Notes: generated by a model from the sequence alone, not told the origin. A stretch of 64,000 nt of DNA from JADJGC01 sp964617645 (GCA_964617645.1 CAZTYE010000001.1:1-64000), one strand, 5' to 3'. Positions 40,644 through 50,919 are shown, numbered from the stretch's first letter. Numbers and translations: made by a program.

Positions 40644-43619
40644 ATGAGTATCTCCGCTCGACACCCAATGGGTAAGAATCAACTGCTCAAGCTGCTGTTG
40701 CTTCTCGTAGCATTCGCCATGTCGGCGCCAGCAGCGACTGTCTCAGAACATCTCCGCGAAACCCTCAAGACGACGCCGGCTGCGTCAAACGTATCGGTGC
40801 TCGTTTTTCTCAATGACCAACTCGACGGAAACGAAGTGGCGTCCGCCAAGCTTGCGACAACATCGCGTCAAGTCATCCACGAGTTCGTCATTGGCGAGCT
40901 CAAGCGGCACGCCGCCGCTTCGCAAGAACCGCTGGTCGATTTTGTGAGGCGGGCAATGGCGCGCGGTGAGGTCGTAAGTTTTGAAACGTATTGGATCGCC
41001 AATGCGCTCCAGATCACAGCGAGTAGATCCTTCATCGAGACTCTGACTGAGCGCAGCGAAATTGGAGCGATCATCGAAGACTTGCCGATGCAATCTCTTT
41101 TGATTCCGGAAGCAAACACAAGCACAGCAGGTGCTACTGGTCTTGGGGCTTCCAAAAGCTTGGTTGCCATTGGCGCTCGTCAGGCATGGGCGCAGGGCTA
41201 CACTGGCGCCGGTACGCTCGTCGCGAGTTTCGATACCGGCATTGATGGTAGCCACCCAGCGCTTGCGGCTTCGTGGCGCGGACTGACTCATCCAGACAAC
41301 GGTCAGAGCTGGTTCGATCCGATTTACGGCGAAAGCGCGCCGCACACCGATCCATCGCTCACCTCGGTATTCGCGCATGGCACCCACTCCCTGGGTGTGA
41401 TGGTCGGCAAGGATGATGCCACCGGCGACACGATCGGTGTGGCGTTTGGCGCGCAGTGGATCAGCGCAATGGTGGTGGACATCCCCGGCGCCAATTTCTT
41501 GCAGGCATTCCAGTGGGTGGCCGATCCCGATGGCAATCCTAATACAATCGATGATGTACCCGATGTATTGAACAACTCGTGGGGGTTTCTTCAGAACAAT
41601 ATTGCCTGCTCCGACATTTTCTGGACGCCGATCGACAATCTTGAAGCGTTAGGGACAGTCGTAATCTTTGCTTGTGGCAACGAAGGCCATCTTGGTCCGA
41701 TGTCGCTCCGCAACCCGGCGAATCGGGCGACTTCTCCGACCACAAATTTTGCAGTCGGCGCAGTCGACAGCGTTGGTAACATACTCTGGGATCGGTCGAG
41801 CCGCGGCCCGTCCGATTGTGACGGTGTATCCATTAAGCCGGAGATTGTTGCGCCGGGGTGGGATGTGCGCACCTCGAATACACCTTGGAACTTCCCCGGG
41901 ACGCCTTATGCGAACCGCACCGGTACTTCGTTCGCCGCGCCGTATGTTTCGGGAGCGGTGGCGTTGCTGCGTCAGAAAAATCCCAATGCCACCGTCACGC
42001 AGATCAAGGAAGCGCTGCTCGCGTCGGCACTCGACCGCGGAGCAGCCGGTGAAGACAATGATTACGGTCGCGGATTGCTTAACATCGGCTCCGCGCTGGC
42101 GCTGATTCCACCGATCGACGCCGTGAATGTTTTTGTGAAACAAGTCCAACATGTTCCGATCGACCCGGGCATGGCTGTCGAGGTCACGGTCACACTCGGA
42201 AATTCGGGGATTGGCGTCAGTAACGTGACCGGAGATTTGGCGAATGCGCCGGGAGCCATTCTCGTTGACGAAGGTTCTTCGACGTTTGGCAATATTCCAC
42301 TGGCTGGCAGTGCATCGAACTCCGCCGATCCTTTCGTTTTACATTTCCAGAACAACATCCTGCCCGGCACGCAATTGAGTCTCGATCTGAATCTCAGTGG
42401 GTCCGGCGGCTACCAGAAGACGATCAAATTGTACTTCACGGTCGGCACGGCGCTGGTGAAATCGAAATACAACCATGTTGCCGATAGTTGCCGATTTACG
42501 GTAAGCAACTTTGGCGCTTTCGGCCTTGCCGCGAATTCAGCCGCCCCCCAGGGAGGACTGGGATTCACATATCCGGTGGGCGGCGACAACAGTCTCTATC
42601 AGTGCGGTTTGCTAATCGGCGTCTCGCCGCTCGGCGTGTCCGACGGTATCACAAATGCTATCTTCACGATTGATCAGGATTTCAAAGTCGCTCCCGGCGG
42701 TAATCTCACGACGATCAACGGCGGACTGCTCGGTGATATCGAAACTCACTCCCGCTACACCGACGCTACGGCCTATCGTCCACTGGGGATTACAGTTGAG
42801 CAACGCACCGCCGCGTTAAGTGGCCCCCTCGATGCAAACTACATCATTCTCGAATTCGCGGTGACTAATGATCAAGACACGGCGATGAACGACGTCTATT
42901 TGGGCCTGTTCGTCGATTGGGATTTTCCGTGGGGATCCGGCAGTCGCGATCGAGTTGGATTTTCTCGAGACGTGTCGCTCGGTTACATGTTCGACAATGT
43001 CGAACCCGAGTATCGCGGGACAGCGGTGCTCAATTCCGAAGGTGTCAGTACCTTCTTTGCAATCGACAACGCGGTGCACGTTTACGTACACGGCGTCAGC
43101 GAGGCGGCCAAGTACGGTTTCCTCACGCACGGTTTCGCAGATACGGCAAACGCCGCCGCCAAGGATCACTCGTACACAATTGCCACTGGTCCGTTCGATT
43201 TGGCGCCAGGCGAGTCGGATACGGCCGCATTCGCGATCATTGGATCGTCTAATCTGAACGGACTGCGCGCGGCGGCGCAGCGCTCGCGGTCGCTGTATCG
43301 GCAGGCGACACCGGTCGATGACGAAGGTACGCTTTTGCCCAAGCAGTTCGAGCTCGCGCAAAATTTCCCGAATCCGTTTAATCCGGCCACAGAGATTGCC
43401 TTCGATATCCATAAGCAGGCTCTGGTGCGGCTTGAAGTATTCAATGCGCTGGGACAGCGCGTAGCTACGTTGGTGAACGAGCAGCATCTGGCCGGGCGCC
43501 ACGTCGTGCAGTGGTATGGCTTAGGCGATGACGGAAAACCGGTGGCTTCTGGGGTTTACCTGTATCGACTAACGGCAGGGGATGTCACGGCGACGCGCAA
43601 GATGATTCTGATAAAGTAG
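40644..43619 (+). CDS. Secreted S8 subtilisin-like protease with sorting tail
   Basis: About 991 residues. The start at 40644 follows GAGGA and begins a signal peptide (hydrophobic core LLKLLLLLVAFAMSAPAA). A pro-region of about 140 residues follows. The peptidase S8 triad is intact: Asp197 (SFDTGIDG), His245 (HGTHSLGVMV), Ser429 (GTSFAAPYVSG), with oxyanion Asn346 (CGNEG). A beta-rich region of about 400 residues comes next. The last 95 residues (FELAQNFPNPFNPATEIAFDI, VRLEVFNALGQRVATLV, GVYLYRLTAG) are a FlgD-Ig/type A sorting domain. Extracellular or surface-bound proteolysis is expected. Unlike the protease at 91-1937 it is intact and lacks a dockerin. Confidence 0.92.
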   Translation: MSISARHPMGKNQLLKLLLLLVAFAMSAPAATVSEHLRETLKTTPAASNVSVLVFLNDQLDGNEVASAKLATTSRQVIHEFVIGELKRHAAASQEPLVDFVRRAMARGEVVSFETYWIANALQITASRSFIETLTERSEIGAIIEDLPMQSLLIPEANTSTAGATGLGASKSLVAIGARQAWAQGYTGAGTLVASFDTGIDGSHPALAASWRGLTHPDNGQSWFDPIYGESAPHTDPSLTSVFAHGTHSLGVMVGKDDATGDTIGVAFGAQWISAMVVDIPGANFLQAFQWVADPDGNPNTIDDVPDVLNNSWGFLQNNIACSDIFWTPIDNLEALGTVVIFACGNEGHLGPMSLRNPANRATSPTTNFAVGAVDSVGNILWDRSSRGPSDCDGVSIKPEIVAPGWDVRTSNTPWNFPGTPYANRTGTSFAAPYVSGAVALLRQKNPNATVTQIKEALLASALDRGAAGEDNDYGRGLLNIGSALALIPPIDAVNVFVKQVQHVPIDPGMAVEVTVTLGNSGIGVSNVTGDLANAPGAILVDEGSSTFGNIPLAGSASNSADPFVLHFQNNILPGTQLSLDLNLSGSGGYQKTIKLYFTVGTALVKSKYNHVADSCRFTVSNFGAFGLAANSAAPQGGLGFTYPVGGDNSLYQCGLLIGVSPLGVSDGITNAIFTIDQDFKVAPGGNLTTINGGLLGDIETHSRYTDATAYRPLGITVEQRTAALSGPLDANYIILEFAVTNDQDTAMNDVYLGLFVDWDFPWGSGSRDRVGFSRDVSLGYMFDNVEPEYRGTAVLNSEGVSTFFAIDNAVHVYVHGVSEAAKYGFLTHGFADTANAAAKDHSYTIATGPFDLAPGESDTAAFAIIGSSNLNGLRAAAQRSRSLYRQATPVDDEGTLLPKQFELAQNFPNPFNPATEIAFDIHKQALVRLEVFNALGQRVATLVNEQHLAGRHVVQWYGLGDDGKPVASGVYLYRLTAGDVTATRKMILIK

Positions 43620-43705
43620 AGCGGGCAATTGCGATACAGTGTAGCACGGTAACAATCAGCAAATTCTAACTTGAAAAGCGGGGCGGCGGGCGTTACTCTT
43701 GATCC

Positions 43706-45661
43706 ATGCGACATTCATATGCCAGCCTGGTTCTCGCCGCTCTGGCCGTCGCCTGCTCGGCCTGCTGCGTCCGCGCGGCGGACGAGAAGCTGGTGGCGAT
43801 TGCGCAAATGGAGGATCTTCGCGACCTCGATACGTCGAAGGTTCGAACTTGGGCGAGTGATCCCAATTCGGGAATTCGGCGACGCACGGCATACCTGATC
43901 GGCATCGCCGGCACTGCAGAGACCGCCGAATTTCTGACGCCATTACTCGCCGACATCGACAGCACGGTGCGCCTGCAGGCCATCTTCGCCTGTGGGCAAC
44001 TTGCCGACTCGACACATGTGCCGACACTAAACCAGATCGCGCAACGAAACAACGCAATCGAACGCGAGTATGCGGTTGATGCGCTGGCCAAAATCGGCAC
44101 GCCCGAGGCGATCACAAATGTCTATACAATCATGATGAGCGGCGGGGCGCGCGAACCGCTGCGGGCGCGCGCGGCGCTCGCACTGCACCGTGCTCGCGAT
44201 CCCAATTCGGCGGACGCGCTTTTGCTCTACGCGGATGTCGAATCGCCGGCATTTCTCGAAGCCGTTTACTATGCTCTGTCACGACGCGTCGTCCCGGAAG
44301 CCAAACCGCGATTCCGCGCTGGACTCAAATCCGCCAACGAGAATATTCGTGTCTATTCCATCGCCGGTATTCAAAGAACGGCTGACAGCACGGCCGCTCC
44401 CTATCTGGCGTCGTCGCTCAGGGACCGCAGTTGGCGGGAAAAAGTCGCGGCGATAAATTGCGCGGTACGGCTTGGCGCCAAGGATCTGCTTGACGAAATC
44501 GTCACACTATTAGCCCCAACTGAACACACTTATACCCAAATCGCGGCGCTACAGGCAGTAGCAGCTCTCGGCGACAAGTCGCACTTGGACGTCGTCAGCG
44601 AGTACCTCAAGAGCACCAATCTCAATCTTGTCGGCGCGGCGCTGGAAGCGCTCGCCGGCATAGACAGTTCGAGTTCGGCAACGGTTGCATCTTTCAGCGG
44701 TCATTCCGACAGTCGTATTCGCCTCGCTGTCGCGCGCGCTGCCGGGTCGATCGGCGACAGCGTTTCGCGGGCATTATTGGAAACGATGATCAATGATCCG
44801 GTTCCGGCCGTTCGTGGCGAAGTACTCTCGCAGAGGCTTGCGCTGGCGTCGGCGCAGCGGAAATTCATTATTCTCGAAAACGCGCTCAAGGATCCCGATT
44901 ATCTCCCGCTCTATATCGCCTGCGACCGCATCGGCAGGGATCGAATTTCGGATCTCGTCTTCGCCTTGACGCAACGCTTTCTCGGTGAAAAGTCGTCCGA
45001 TGCTCGGGCAATCATTCTTGATTGCCTGATCGCATTTGCCGAAGCGCTGCCGATTTTGGAGGTTTTTCCGGAGCTGGTGCAGGATGGTATTTCCGATCCC
45101 GACATTGAAGTCCGCAAACGTGCCCGGCAGCTTTCGATTATGCTGGGTCAGCCTAAGGACTACTTATATCGCTTCGAGACCGACATTACCGCCGCCAACT
45201 ATGACAGCATTTTCAGCGTGAACTCACGGCCACGTGTGCAACTCGAGACGGCACGAGGAACAATTGAAATTGAGCTGATTCCGGAGAAGGCGCCGAAGAC
45301 CGTGGCAAACTTTCTGAAGTTAACGCGTCAGGGCTTCTACAACGGCCGAGTCTGGCATCGCGTCGTCCCGGATTTCGTCATTCAAGATGGCTGTCCTCGC
45401 GGCGACGGCTGGGGCGGACCGGACTATTCAATCCGCTGCGAGTACAATGACCTGCCGTTTATTCGCGGCGCCGTCGGTATGGCGACATCCGGCAAGGATA
45501 CCGGTGGCAGTCAGTATTTTATCTGCCAGTCGTCGCAACCACATCTCGACGGCCGGTATACGGTTTTCGGCCAGGTTGTGAGCGGAATGGATATCGTCGA
45601 CAAAGTTGAACTCGGCGACGAAATTAAGAATGTGCGCATACTGGAGGGCAACCAGAAGTGA
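43706..45661 (+). CDS. HEAT-repeat protein fused to a cyclophilin-type peptidyl-prolyl isomerase
   Basis: 651 residues. A signal peptide covers residues about 1-24. Residues about 25-490 are helical HEAT-like repeats (for example IRRRTAYLIGIAGTAETAEFL, VRLQAIFACGQLADSTHV). Residues about 508-651 form a cyclophilin domain: FYNGRVWHRVVPDFVIQDGCPRGDG contains the catalytic Arg and Phe/Gln region, then GAVGMAT and GSQYFIC. The domain should isomerise X-Pro bonds in periplasmic proteins. The repeats could be a docking surface for partners. It overlaps the next gene by one base. A start at 43706 lacks a strong ribosome binding site. Confidence 0.87.
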   Translation: MRHSYASLVLAALAVACSACCVRAADEKLVAIAQMEDLRDLDTSKVRTWASDPNSGIRRRTAYLIGIAGTAETAEFLTPLLADIDSTVRLQAIFACGQLADSTHVPTLNQIAQRNNAIEREYAVDALAKIGTPEAITNVYTIMMSGGAREPLRARAALALHRARDPNSADALLLYADVESPAFLEAVYYALSRRVVPEAKPRFRAGLKSANENIRVYSIAGIQRTADSTAAPYLASSLRDRSWREKVAAINCAVRLGAKDLLDEIVTLLAPTEHTYTQIAALQAVAALGDKSHLDVVSEYLKSTNLNLVGAALEALAGIDSSSSATVASFSGHSDSRIRLAVARAAGSIGDSVSRALLETMINDPVPAVRGEVLSQRLALASAQRKFIILENALKDPDYLPLYIACDRIGRDRISDLVFALTQRFLGEKSSDARAIILDCLIAFAEALPILEVFPELVQDGISDPDIEVRKRARQLSIMLGQPKDYLYRFETDITAANYDSIFSVNSRPRVQLETARGTIEIELIPEKAPKTVANFLKLTRQGFYNGRVWHRVVPDFVIQDGCPRGDGWGGPDYSIRCEYNDLPFIRGAVGMATSGKDTGGSQYFICQSSQPHLDGRYTVFGQVVSGMDIVDKVELGDEIKNVRILEGNQK

Positions 45662-46533
45662 TGCGCCGCCTCCTCGGGCTTTGGATCGCCACTTCGGCAT
45701 CTTTGGCGCTCGCGCAGGAAGTCACCGTCGACGAGATCATCCGGCAAGTGGTGGCGCGCAATGACTCTCAAAACACGCGCTGCAGTAGTTACACTTGTCA
45801 GGCGGTGACTCAGTCGATCAAATTCGACAAGAAGATGCGGCCGGATGAGATCACCACGATGCGCAAGCAGATCTATCACAACGGTAAACGCGTGACTGAG
45901 GTCATCTCCTCCATCGATAAGGACGGGCGGCTTCTGTCCCCGGAGGAAACCGCAAAGAAGATTCGTGAACAAAACGAAGACTGGGAGAAAAAGCAAAGAG
46001 ATCCCGAAAGAGCGAAAAAAGGATCACGCGAGAATTATGTTGATCCACTCGGCGCTACCGCCGTATCCGAATACAGTTATTTTCTGATCGCCAAACATGA
46101 CTCGACAATCGCAATCGACACTTCCGGCGTGGCCGGGGCCAAAGCGAACTTTGACAACTCCGTGGCGCGCCTCAGAACGATCTACGTAGTTCAGGCGCGG
46201 CCAAAACAGCCGTCGGAAAAGCACCTGAACGCTACGTACTTGATTGACGGCCTCACTTTCGGAGTTTTGAGACTTGAATTTGCGCCGTCGAAAATGCCGA
46301 GTTTCGTCGACACATTACACTTCCGATTCGATTATGCAGAGTGGCCGCGAGACGACGGGACAGTCAATTACTTCCCGCAGCGTTTTGCAATGACCGGCAG
46401 GGCCGGATTCTTGTTTTTCAAAGGACGATTTGGCGCGGTCGAGGAGATGACCGACTATCAATGCCATGCGATTGTCGATTCGGCGCGTTTCGAACAGCGA
46501 TACTGGTATGAAGCGAAGGAGCAGACGCCATGA
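45661..46533 (+). CDS. Exported protein of unknown function
   Basis: 290 residues. It has a signal peptide (MRRLLGLWIATSASLALAQ). I do not recognise a family. The body has a charged helical region (KKIREQNEDWEKKQRDPERAKKGS) and a beta-rich C-terminal half (YLIDGLTFGVLRLEFAPSK, FRFDYAEWPRDDG), with a pattern loosely like outer-membrane lipoprotein-sorting folds. The ATG overlaps the stop of the HEAT-cyclophilin gene (TGATG); a GTG at 45658 is an alternative. Coupling suggests a shared role in envelope protein handling, by inference. Confidence 0.7.
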   Translation: MRRLLGLWIATSASLALAQEVTVDEIIRQVVARNDSQNTRCSSYTCQAVTQSIKFDKKMRPDEITTMRKQIYHNGKRVTEVISSIDKDGRLLSPEETAKKIREQNEDWEKKQRDPERAKKGSRENYVDPLGATAVSEYSYFLIAKHDSTIAIDTSGVAGAKANFDNSVARLRTIYVVQARPKQPSEKHLNATYLIDGLTFGVLRLEFAPSKMPSFVDTLHFRFDYAEWPRDDGTVNYFPQRFAMTGRAGFLFFKGRFGAVEEMTDYQCHAIVDSARFEQRYWYEAKEQTP

Positions 46534-47012
46534 ATTGGGATGTTGTTCCAATTACCGTGCCTTCCGGATGCAACGTGATTCTCGGTATGAGTCACTTCAT
46601 TAAGACCGTAGAAGACCTACACGAGATGATGGTCAACTCGGCGCCCGGCGCGAAGTTTGGATTGGCCTTCAGTGAAGCCTCCGGAGATCGTTTGGTGCGC
46701 TTTTCGGGTACGGACGGCGAACTTGCCAAAGTCGCCGCTGAGCAGGTGGCGAAACTCGGCTGTGGCCATTGTTTCTTGATTATCATGCGCGATATGTTTC
46801 CGGTCAACGTCCTTCAAAGCTTGAAAGGCGTTTACGAAGTCGTCAACGTTTTCTGCGCCACCGCCAATCCGATACAGGCAGTTGTTGCCCGTACCGAACA
46901 GGGCGGGGGAATTATGGGTGTCATCGACGGTCAGCCGCCCGTAGGCATCGAAGACGAGGCGGCAAAGAGGCAGCGCCACGAGTTTCTGCGTAAGATAGGC
47001 TACAAGGCTTGA
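46530..47012 (+). CDS. Adenosine-specific kinase family (DUF355)
   Basis: A 160-residue cytoplasmic protein matching DUF355/adenosine-specific kinase along its length: GCNVILGMSHFIKTVEDLHE, KFGLAFSEASGDRLVRFSGTD, GHCFLIIMRDMFPVNVLQSLKGV, FCATANPIQAVVARTEQGGGIMGVIDG. The best-studied members are archaeal proteins that bind adenosine; the physiological reaction is not well settled. AGGAG lies 9 bases before ATG, and the start overlaps the upstream stop (ATGA). Confidence 0.88.
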   Translation: MNWDVVPITVPSGCNVILGMSHFIKTVEDLHEMMVNSAPGAKFGLAFSEASGDRLVRFSGTDGELAKVAAEQVAKLGCGHCFLIIMRDMFPVNVLQSLKGVYEVVNVFCATANPIQAVVARTEQGGGIMGVIDGQPPVGIEDEAAKRQRHEFLRKIGYKA

Positions 47013-48046
47013 TGCTCCCAGTCGTCTCATTCGATAATGGCATTGCCATCGAGGGTGTTGACTTCCTGCTCGACGCGCAACGTAAGTCTGAATGCAGTTT
47101 CGTTTCGCATGCGCATTCCGATCACGCGCGCAAGCACGAGCGGGTCATTGCCACCGCGGAAACGGCGCTGATGTACAAGGCCAAGTATCCGACTGTGCCG
47201 ATTCGAACGCTACCGCTGAATCGCCGGGTTAAGTTCGGCAACGCCGCGGTGGAGCTTTTCCCGTCCGGTCACATGCTCGGCGCCGCGCAAATTCTGATCG
47301 AAATCAGGGGAGCCCGCATAGTTTACACCGGCGACTTCAAAGTCTACGAGAATCTCACCTGTCCGCCGCTTGAGACGCGAGCATGCGACATACTGATTAT
47401 GGAATCAACGTACGGCGATCCGGCCTACGCCTTTCCACCGCAGAACGAAGTTTACGCGCGCATTGTTGCATTCGTCAAGCGGGCGCTGGCTGACGGTTAT
47501 ACGCCGGTGTTGGTTGGTTACGCGATGGGCAAAGCGCAAGAGGCGATTGTCCTCATGCAGCGACAGGGATTTCTTGTCGCCGCCGACAGGGCCGTGAATG
47601 CGATCAATCACCACTATCGACTGGCCGGAGTGGCGTTGCAGGCGACGGAGCACTACTTGCATACACCGCTTGAAGGCAAAGTCGTCGTGGTGGCGCCGCA
47701 AACTCTGCGCGATCCGAAGTTTCGCGACCTGAAACGCAAACGTTCGCTTTTTCTGAGCGGCTGGTCGCAAGGCGGTCGCGGACGCAACAACTTTGGCACC
47801 GACTTTGGAGTGCCGCTTTCCGACCACGCCGACTTCACCCAGCTACTTGCCTACATCGATCGTTGCCACCCGCGAAAAATTTACACGCTTCATGGCGAGC
47901 CGAAATTCGCGCATCTGCTACGCGAGATGGGATACGACGCGGATTTCCTACACAAGGGCTTTCGCAGCGACACAACACCGGTTCGACCTCAGATCATCCC
48001 ACAAGCGCCGAAGCAGTTTGGCGAGAATTACGAACTTTTCGGCTGA
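47012..48046 (+). CDS. Metallo-beta-lactamase-fold exonuclease
   Basis: A 344-residue cytoplasmic MBL-fold nuclease. Metal motif SHAHSDHA (HxHxDH) is at about residues 33-40, then PSGHMLGAAQI, YTGDF, and the RNA-specificity-type C-terminus with SLFLSGWSQGG and VPLSDHADFTQLL. This organisation fits the CPSF/beta-CASP-related group that also includes ligase-associated DNA exonucleases; RNA or DNA substrate cannot be decided. No ligase gene is adjacent. ATG at 47012 overlaps the upstream TGA. Confidence 0.85.
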   Translation: MLPVVSFDNGIAIEGVDFLLDAQRKSECSFVSHAHSDHARKHERVIATAETALMYKAKYPTVPIRTLPLNRRVKFGNAAVELFPSGHMLGAAQILIEIRGARIVYTGDFKVYENLTCPPLETRACDILIMESTYGDPAYAFPPQNEVYARIVAFVKRALADGYTPVLVGYAMGKAQEAIVLMQRQGFLVAADRAVNAINHHYRLAGVALQATEHYLHTPLEGKVVVVAPQTLRDPKFRDLKRKRSLFLSGWSQGGRGRNNFGTDFGVPLSDHADFTQLLAYIDRCHPRKIYTLHGEPKFAHLLREMGYDADFLHKGFRSDTTPVRPQIIPQAPKQFGENYELFG

Positions 48047-48065
48047 ACGGCTTCGGCTCACTTCC

Positions 48066-48836
48066 ATGCACTTCCTTCTTGTCTGTGCCGCAGCGCTCTT
48101 CGCCTCGGCGTTAACGTTTTTCTCCGGTTTCGGCTTGGGAACGTTACTGCTGCCGGTTTTCGCGATCTTCTTTCCGCTCGAGGTTGCAATTGCCCAAACC
48201 GCCGTCGTTCATCTGGCGAATAATCTGTTCAAACTCGCGCTCGTCGGTCGTCACATCGACCGCAACGTCGCACTCCGCTTTGGAATTCCAGCGATGCTTG
48301 CGGCCTTTGCCGGAGCCTGGTTGTTACTACAATTGGATGCGCTGAACCCGCTCTTTTCCTATTGGGCGTTCGGTCAGACGCGAGACGTGCACTTGCTTGC
48401 CCTTTTCATCGCCTTGTTCATGATCGTATTTGCGGTTTTGGAGATTCACCCGAGTGCTTCGCGTTGGTCCTTCGCTCAAAAGTACTTGCCGCTCGGCGGA
48501 GCGCTTTCCGGATTCTTCGGCGGCCTTTCGGGGCACCAGGGTGCTTTGCGTTCGGCGTTTCTGGTCAAATGTAATCTCAGCACGGAGTCTTTCGTCGCGA
48601 CCGGCGTCGTGATCGCCTGCGCTGTCGACGTCACACGCCTGTCGATCTATGCCGGTCATTTCTCCGGCGGCCGCATCGAGGATTGGTCGTTGACACTTGC
48701 CGCTACCGTCGCCGCCTTCGTCGGCGCCTACGTCGGTCGGCAGATGCTTCATAAGATCACGTTACGGCTGGTACAATACACAGTCGCCGTCATGTTGTTT
48801 GTTATTGCGCTCGGACTTGCATCCGGCTTCATATAA
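48066..48836 (+). CDS. TauE/SafE-type membrane permease
   Basis: A 256-residue inner-membrane protein with seven or eight hydrophobic segments. Two related halves each contain the TauE/SafE pattern (FFSGFGLGTLLLPVFAIFFPLEVAIAQTAVVHLANN; LSGFFGGLSGHQGALRSAFLV, shown here as two separate motifs). Members transport sulfite, sulfonates or organic acids; substrate here is unknown. The start at 48066 is 20 bases after the MBL gene; there is no clear ribosome binding site. Confidence 0.85.
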   Translation: MHFLLVCAAALFASALTFFSGFGLGTLLLPVFAIFFPLEVAIAQTAVVHLANNLFKLALVGRHIDRNVALRFGIPAMLAAFAGAWLLLQLDALNPLFSYWAFGQTRDVHLLALFIALFMIVFAVLEIHPSASRWSFAQKYLPLGGALSGFFGGLSGHQGALRSAFLVKCNLSTESFVATGVVIACAVDVTRLSIYAGHFSGGRIEDWSLTLAATVAAFVGAYVGRQMLHKITLRLVQYTVAVMLFVIALGLASGFI

Positions 48837-48879
48837 CTCGGTGCTGCCCGGTGGCAGCCATGCATTCGACAAGAACCAT

Positions 48880-50919
48880 ATGAGACGCAAATCGCAGAGT
48901 CCGCAACGGATAGCTCTACTACTCGTCCTGCTCGTTACCCAAGCGGCGCAACTCACTGCGGCCGACTACCTCTGGCCGCTTCCATTCGGCAAAGAGCTGA
49001 CTTCGATTTTCGGCGACTATCGCAATCGCCGCTACCATGTCGGTATCGATGTGCGCACTGGCGGCGAGATTGGCAAAGTTGTCGTGGCGCCGCTGGACGG
49101 TTACATCTCTCGGGTACGTACCTCATACTTCGGCTACGGCAAGGCGCTCCATCTCAAGATGAGCGACGGCAACGAAGCCGTGTTTGCGCATCTTAGTCGC
49201 TTCACGCCCGAGATCGAGGAATTTGCGCGCGAAAAGATGATCGCGAGCGAGAAGTATACCCAGGATATCGAGCTCGGTACCGGGCGATTTCCCGTACAAC
49301 AGGGCGACACGATTGCGTATTCCGGCGCGACTGGTGTGGGCGCGCCGCATCTACACTTTGAAGTTCGCACGCCGGGTAACGTGCCGATCAATCCGCTGAG
49401 CATTGCCGGCTTAGAGGTCGATGACAAGACGCCGCCAGAAATTCGGCGGCTGCGATTGATCGGACTCGGCAATGATGACCTGGCTCGCGCACTGGGCTTG
49501 AACTTGGAATACGAATTTCGCAGGAAGGTCCGCGATACGGTTTATACGCTTAGTCAGCCACTGCCGTGCGGCGCAATGGACTACTGGCTGAGCGTCGAAA
49601 TGATTGACAAGGTCGGATTAAGTTCCTGGAACAAGCCGATCTATAAGATCAAGGCCGGTGCTCTGGGACGGGAATTGTACCAACTGCAGTACGACCGTAT
49701 TCCATTCGAGCAGTCCTACCTGATCGATGCACAACGAAATTTCACGCTTTGCAGTCGCGGTCAGCAGGAGTTCTACAATCTTGTGCCGATTGACTGGCCG
49801 CGGCGGTATTCCGGACTTTGCGAGTGGTTCGACGAACAGATATCGCCGATCGAGGTCTTAGCTTACGACATAGCCGGAAACTACTCGCGCGCCATCATCA
49901 CTTTTCGGCGGCTTGATGAAAGGGAATATCCCAAACCCGATACGATCAAGTTAGCGGGGTTAATCGACAAGTATGGCGACGATTTCAACCGGATCGGCGC
50001 GGCATTGATCCCCGCCGGGCGCAGGCTATATCTGTTGGTACAGGCGCCTCGCCGCGATGCATCCGCAGCGCGCGTTCGCAGCGCCCGCGGCGCGGAGTTG
50101 AGCGTTCGAGCCCTCACCGGGCGCTATTTCCTGAGTGTAATCGACTCTGCCGAAAGCGATGGTGCGATGCTGTCGAGTGACTCGCTGCACATCACAGTCC
50201 AATCGCCAATTGACGGGTCAATCGAAACGTCTATACCTGTCAATGTCCAAAGGGCCTTCAGAAATTCCGACAGTGAGGGCGGCATCCGGTCCGCTGATTC
50301 GCGCTTGCGCCTGAAACTCGCCGCTCCTGACAGCGGTTTCTTTCCGCTTGAGCAACAATGGTATTTCCGCGTCGATCAGGTTGGCAGCGGTTTGGCGGCG
50401 AGGTACACTGTTATTCCGAAAACCGTGCCGCTGATCCACCCGGCCGAGTATGAGTACATATTTGACGGGCCGGTGCCGTCGGGAGCATCTTTATACTCGA
50501 TCGGTGAAGACCTCAACTATCTCGGCGGGGAGGGCGACCTCATCAGCCGCAGCATCAAGGTGAGGGCGCCGGTTTTGGCGCCAGTCACCGTGCGCAGCGA
50601 TGTCATGGCGCCAACCGTCAGGATGATCTTCCCGCGCGCCAACGCGACCGTTATCGCCAAACGACCGAGCATCCAATTCAAGATCGCCGACGATCTCTCC
50701 GGTGTGCGTGACGCGATTGACGTTTACGTAGACGGCAAATGGATCGTACCGGTCTACGATTATGAGACGCGCGAAGTTACCGCTGTTCCCCACTTCGATC
50801 TGACGTCCGGAAAGCACAAACTCGAGATCCGCGTTCGCGACCGGCAGGGCAACTTGCGGACCGAATCGATGGAATTCTTCTCCGGCAAAGCGATTCGCTC
50901 GAATCAGAAGCGACGCTGA
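48880..50919 (+). CDS. Secreted M23-family metallopeptidase
   Basis: 679 residues. A signal peptide (residues 1-28, core IALLLVLLVTQAAQLTAA) is followed directly by an M23 (LytM-type) domain at about 35-180. Zinc ligands are in YHVGIDVRTGG (His and Asp) and APHLHFEVRTPG (HxH). Between them the sheet reads VVAPLDGYISRV and GNEAVFAHLSRF. The remaining 490 residues are beta-rich and not recognised, with a late SVRD-like segment (DDLSGVRDAIDVYVDGKWI). Peptidoglycan cleavage or an activator role in the periplasm is expected from the family. The start at 48880 was chosen for its signal peptide. Confidence 0.87.
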   Translation: MRRKSQSPQRIALLLVLLVTQAAQLTAADYLWPLPFGKELTSIFGDYRNRRYHVGIDVRTGGEIGKVVVAPLDGYISRVRTSYFGYGKALHLKMSDGNEAVFAHLSRFTPEIEEFAREKMIASEKYTQDIELGTGRFPVQQGDTIAYSGATGVGAPHLHFEVRTPGNVPINPLSIAGLEVDDKTPPEIRRLRLIGLGNDDLARALGLNLEYEFRRKVRDTVYTLSQPLPCGAMDYWLSVEMIDKVGLSSWNKPIYKIKAGALGRELYQLQYDRIPFEQSYLIDAQRNFTLCSRGQQEFYNLVPIDWPRRYSGLCEWFDEQISPIEVLAYDIAGNYSRAIITFRRLDEREYPKPDTIKLAGLIDKYGDDFNRIGAALIPAGRRLYLLVQAPRRDASAARVRSARGAELSVRALTGRYFLSVIDSAESDGAMLSSDSLHITVQSPIDGSIETSIPVNVQRAFRNSDSEGGIRSADSRLRLKLAAPDSGFFPLEQQWYFRVDQVGSGLAARYTVIPKTVPLIHPAEYEYIFDGPVPSGASLYSIGEDLNYLGGEGDLISRSIKVRAPVLAPVTVRSDVMAPTVRMIFPRANATVIAKRPSIQFKIADDLSGVRDAIDVYVDGKWIVPVYDYETREVTAVPHFDLTSGKHKLEIRVRDRQGNLRTESMEFFSGKAIRSNQKRR

